This document shows, in pieces, positions 4,607 through 5,378 of a stretch of DNA of 5,378 bases; positions within the stretch are counted from its first letter, which is position 1, and each line of letters starts with the position of its first letter. A program made the position numbers and the translations under genes. The DNA is taken from assembly GCA_013815485.1 (NCBI GenBank), contig JACDGB010000156.1:1-5378 (forward strand). Direction: 5' to 3'. The notes below the pieces were generated by a model. The model worked only from the letters and a program-made list of their open reading frames with translations, was not told the origin of the DNA and did not search any database. The DNA is from Rubrobacter sp. (GTDB lineage Bacteria; Actinomycetota; Rubrobacteria; Rubrobacterales; Rubrobacteraceae).

Positions 4607-5378
4607 TCAGGAGAAGATTTCCTCCATCGCTTGAGCCGTTCTCCTTCCCATGCCGGGGATGAAATGACTGTACCTGCCGAGGGTCATTTCGATGTTGGCA
4701 TGGCCGAGGAGTTCCTGGACGAACTTGGGGTGAACCTCCCGGCGCAGGAGAAGGGTTGCGCAGGTGTGCCGGAGGTCGTGGAAGCGGATCTTGCGGAGCC
4801 CGGCTTTCTCCAAGAGTTTGACCAGAGACCTCTGTCTCAGGTTGGAGGGGTTCACGGGTGCCCCGGTGTCGGTCGTGAACACTAGGCCCTGATCCTGGTA
4901 GAGGTCGCCGAGCCGGGCGATTTCGTCCATCTGGCGGCTGACATGGTTCCTCAAAGACTCTACGGCGGCTTTGGTGAGATCGACGCGCCTGCGGCCTTTC
5001 GCGGACTTGGGTTCCCCGAAGAGGAGCTTGCCCTTGTCTTTGGTCAGCGTCCGGCTCACGTTGACCACGCTATTTTCGAGGTCTATATCGTCCCATTTCA
5101 AAGCAAGGAGTTCGCCCTGCCGCATGCCAGTGTGGACGGCCAGAACGTACAACGCCTCCAGCGGATCTCCCCGCGCTGCTTCGAGAAACCGGTGCGCCTC
5201 TTCTGGCGAGAGCGGGTTTATCTCCTTGGGGTTTTCTCTCGGCGGGTCGGTCATCTCCGTCACGTTTTGCGTCACCAGTTTCCACCTCATGGCCTGCGAG
5301 AGGGCCTTGTGGAGGACGTTGTGGATCTTGCGAACCGTGCCAGACGAAAGTCCTGAATCCAATCGGCCTCGGTAGAGT
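4607..5378 (-). CDS. tyrosine-type site-specific integrase, N-terminus beyond window edge
   Basis: Phage/ICE-type tyrosine recombinase that cuts and rejoins DNA at attachment sites. About 256 residues are visible; the frame stays open to the right edge (LYRGRLDSG...), so the N-terminal arm-binding domain and start are missing. The core-binding helices begin SGTVRKIHNVLHKALSQAMR. The catalytic set is complete, numbering from TTG 5362: Arg81 in HTGMRQGELLAL, a beta-hairpin Lys (119 or 122) in EPKSAKGRRR, His195 and Arg198 in HDLRHTCATLL, His221 in LLGHANIEMT, and nucleophile Tyr231 in LGRYSH. The stop is TGA at 4607-4609. Nothing is frameshifted, so the visible part looks functional. It converges on tRNA-Ala with the terminator and repeats between them, supporting use of that tRNA as the integration site. 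Confidence 0.95.
   Translation of the reverse strand, partial: LYRGRLDSGLSSGTVRKIHNVLHKALSQAMRWKLVTQNVTEMTDPPRENPKEINPLSPEEAHRFLEAARGDPLEALYVLAVHTGMRQGELLALKWDDIDLENSVVNVSRTLTKDKGKLLFGEPKSAKGRRRVDLTKAAVESLRNHVSRQMDEIARLGDLYQDQGLVFTTDTGAPVNPSNLRQRSLVKLLEKAGLRKIRFHDLRHTCATLLLRREVHPKFVQELLGHANIEMTLGRYSHFIPGMGRRTAQAMEEIFS

Larger units (their letters stand above)
4469..5378. mobile_element. one end of a tRNA-Ala-inserted prophage or integrative element
   Basis: The combination of intact tRNA 3' end, short direct repeats, hairpin terminator and a convergent tyrosine integrase is the standard end of a site-specifically integrated element. Only the integrase end is seen, with no phage structural or conjugation genes, so the element type is open. 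It continues beyond the right edge of the window. A stranded integrase remnant beside the tRNA would look the same. Confidence 0.6.

Overview
The window is GC-rich and tightly packed. It looks like chromosomal DNA of a high-GC Gram-positive bacterium, plausibly an actinomycete of the Rubrobacter type. That assignment is an inference from base composition, GTG starts, and the style of the sugar-acid, DUF309, FmdB and integrase genes; there is no decisive taxonomic marker.

Region 1 (about 1-3485, + strand) is a four-gene catabolic operon. It holds an MFS transporter of the metabolite:H+ symporter type, a RidA/YjgF/YER057c/UK114 enamine/imine deaminase, a PfkB-family kinase that looks like 2-keto-3-deoxygluconate (KDG) kinase, and a DapA-superfamily aldolase of the KDG/KDPG-aldolase kind. 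Gaps are 26, 4 and 12 nt, so co-transcription is likely. The reconstructed route is uptake of a sugar acid, phosphorylation of KDG to KDPG, and cleavage to pyruvate plus glyceraldehyde 3-phosphate, with RidA clearing reactive enamine/imine intermediates. The transporter is broken: near 519-527 the reading frame jumps and about 80 residues, including TM5-TM6 and the central loop, are missing. This looks like one internal deletion, possibly between short direct repeats.

Region 2 (3486-3685) lies between convergent genes. It carries a perfect 21-bp inverted repeat with a 7-nt loop (3628-3676). Each arm contains the 10-bp palindrome GAACATGTTC, and the two copies start 21 bp apart. On the minus strand the loop reads GGAGAAA and a possible 44-codon ORF begins inside the following arm.

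Region 3 (3686-4418, - strand) is a two-gene unit: an FmdB-type zinc-ribbon protein followed by a DUF309 protein. Its promoter appears to share a -35 region with the divergently transcribed tRNA gene.

Region 4 (4419-5378) is an integration locus. It contains a complete tRNA-Ala(UGC), three GCAGCAAC repeats, a strong bidirectional hairpin terminator, and a convergent tyrosine integrase that runs off the right edge. The simplest reading is one end of a prophage or integrative element inserted at the 3' end of the tRNA-Ala gene. The other attachment site would lie outside the window.
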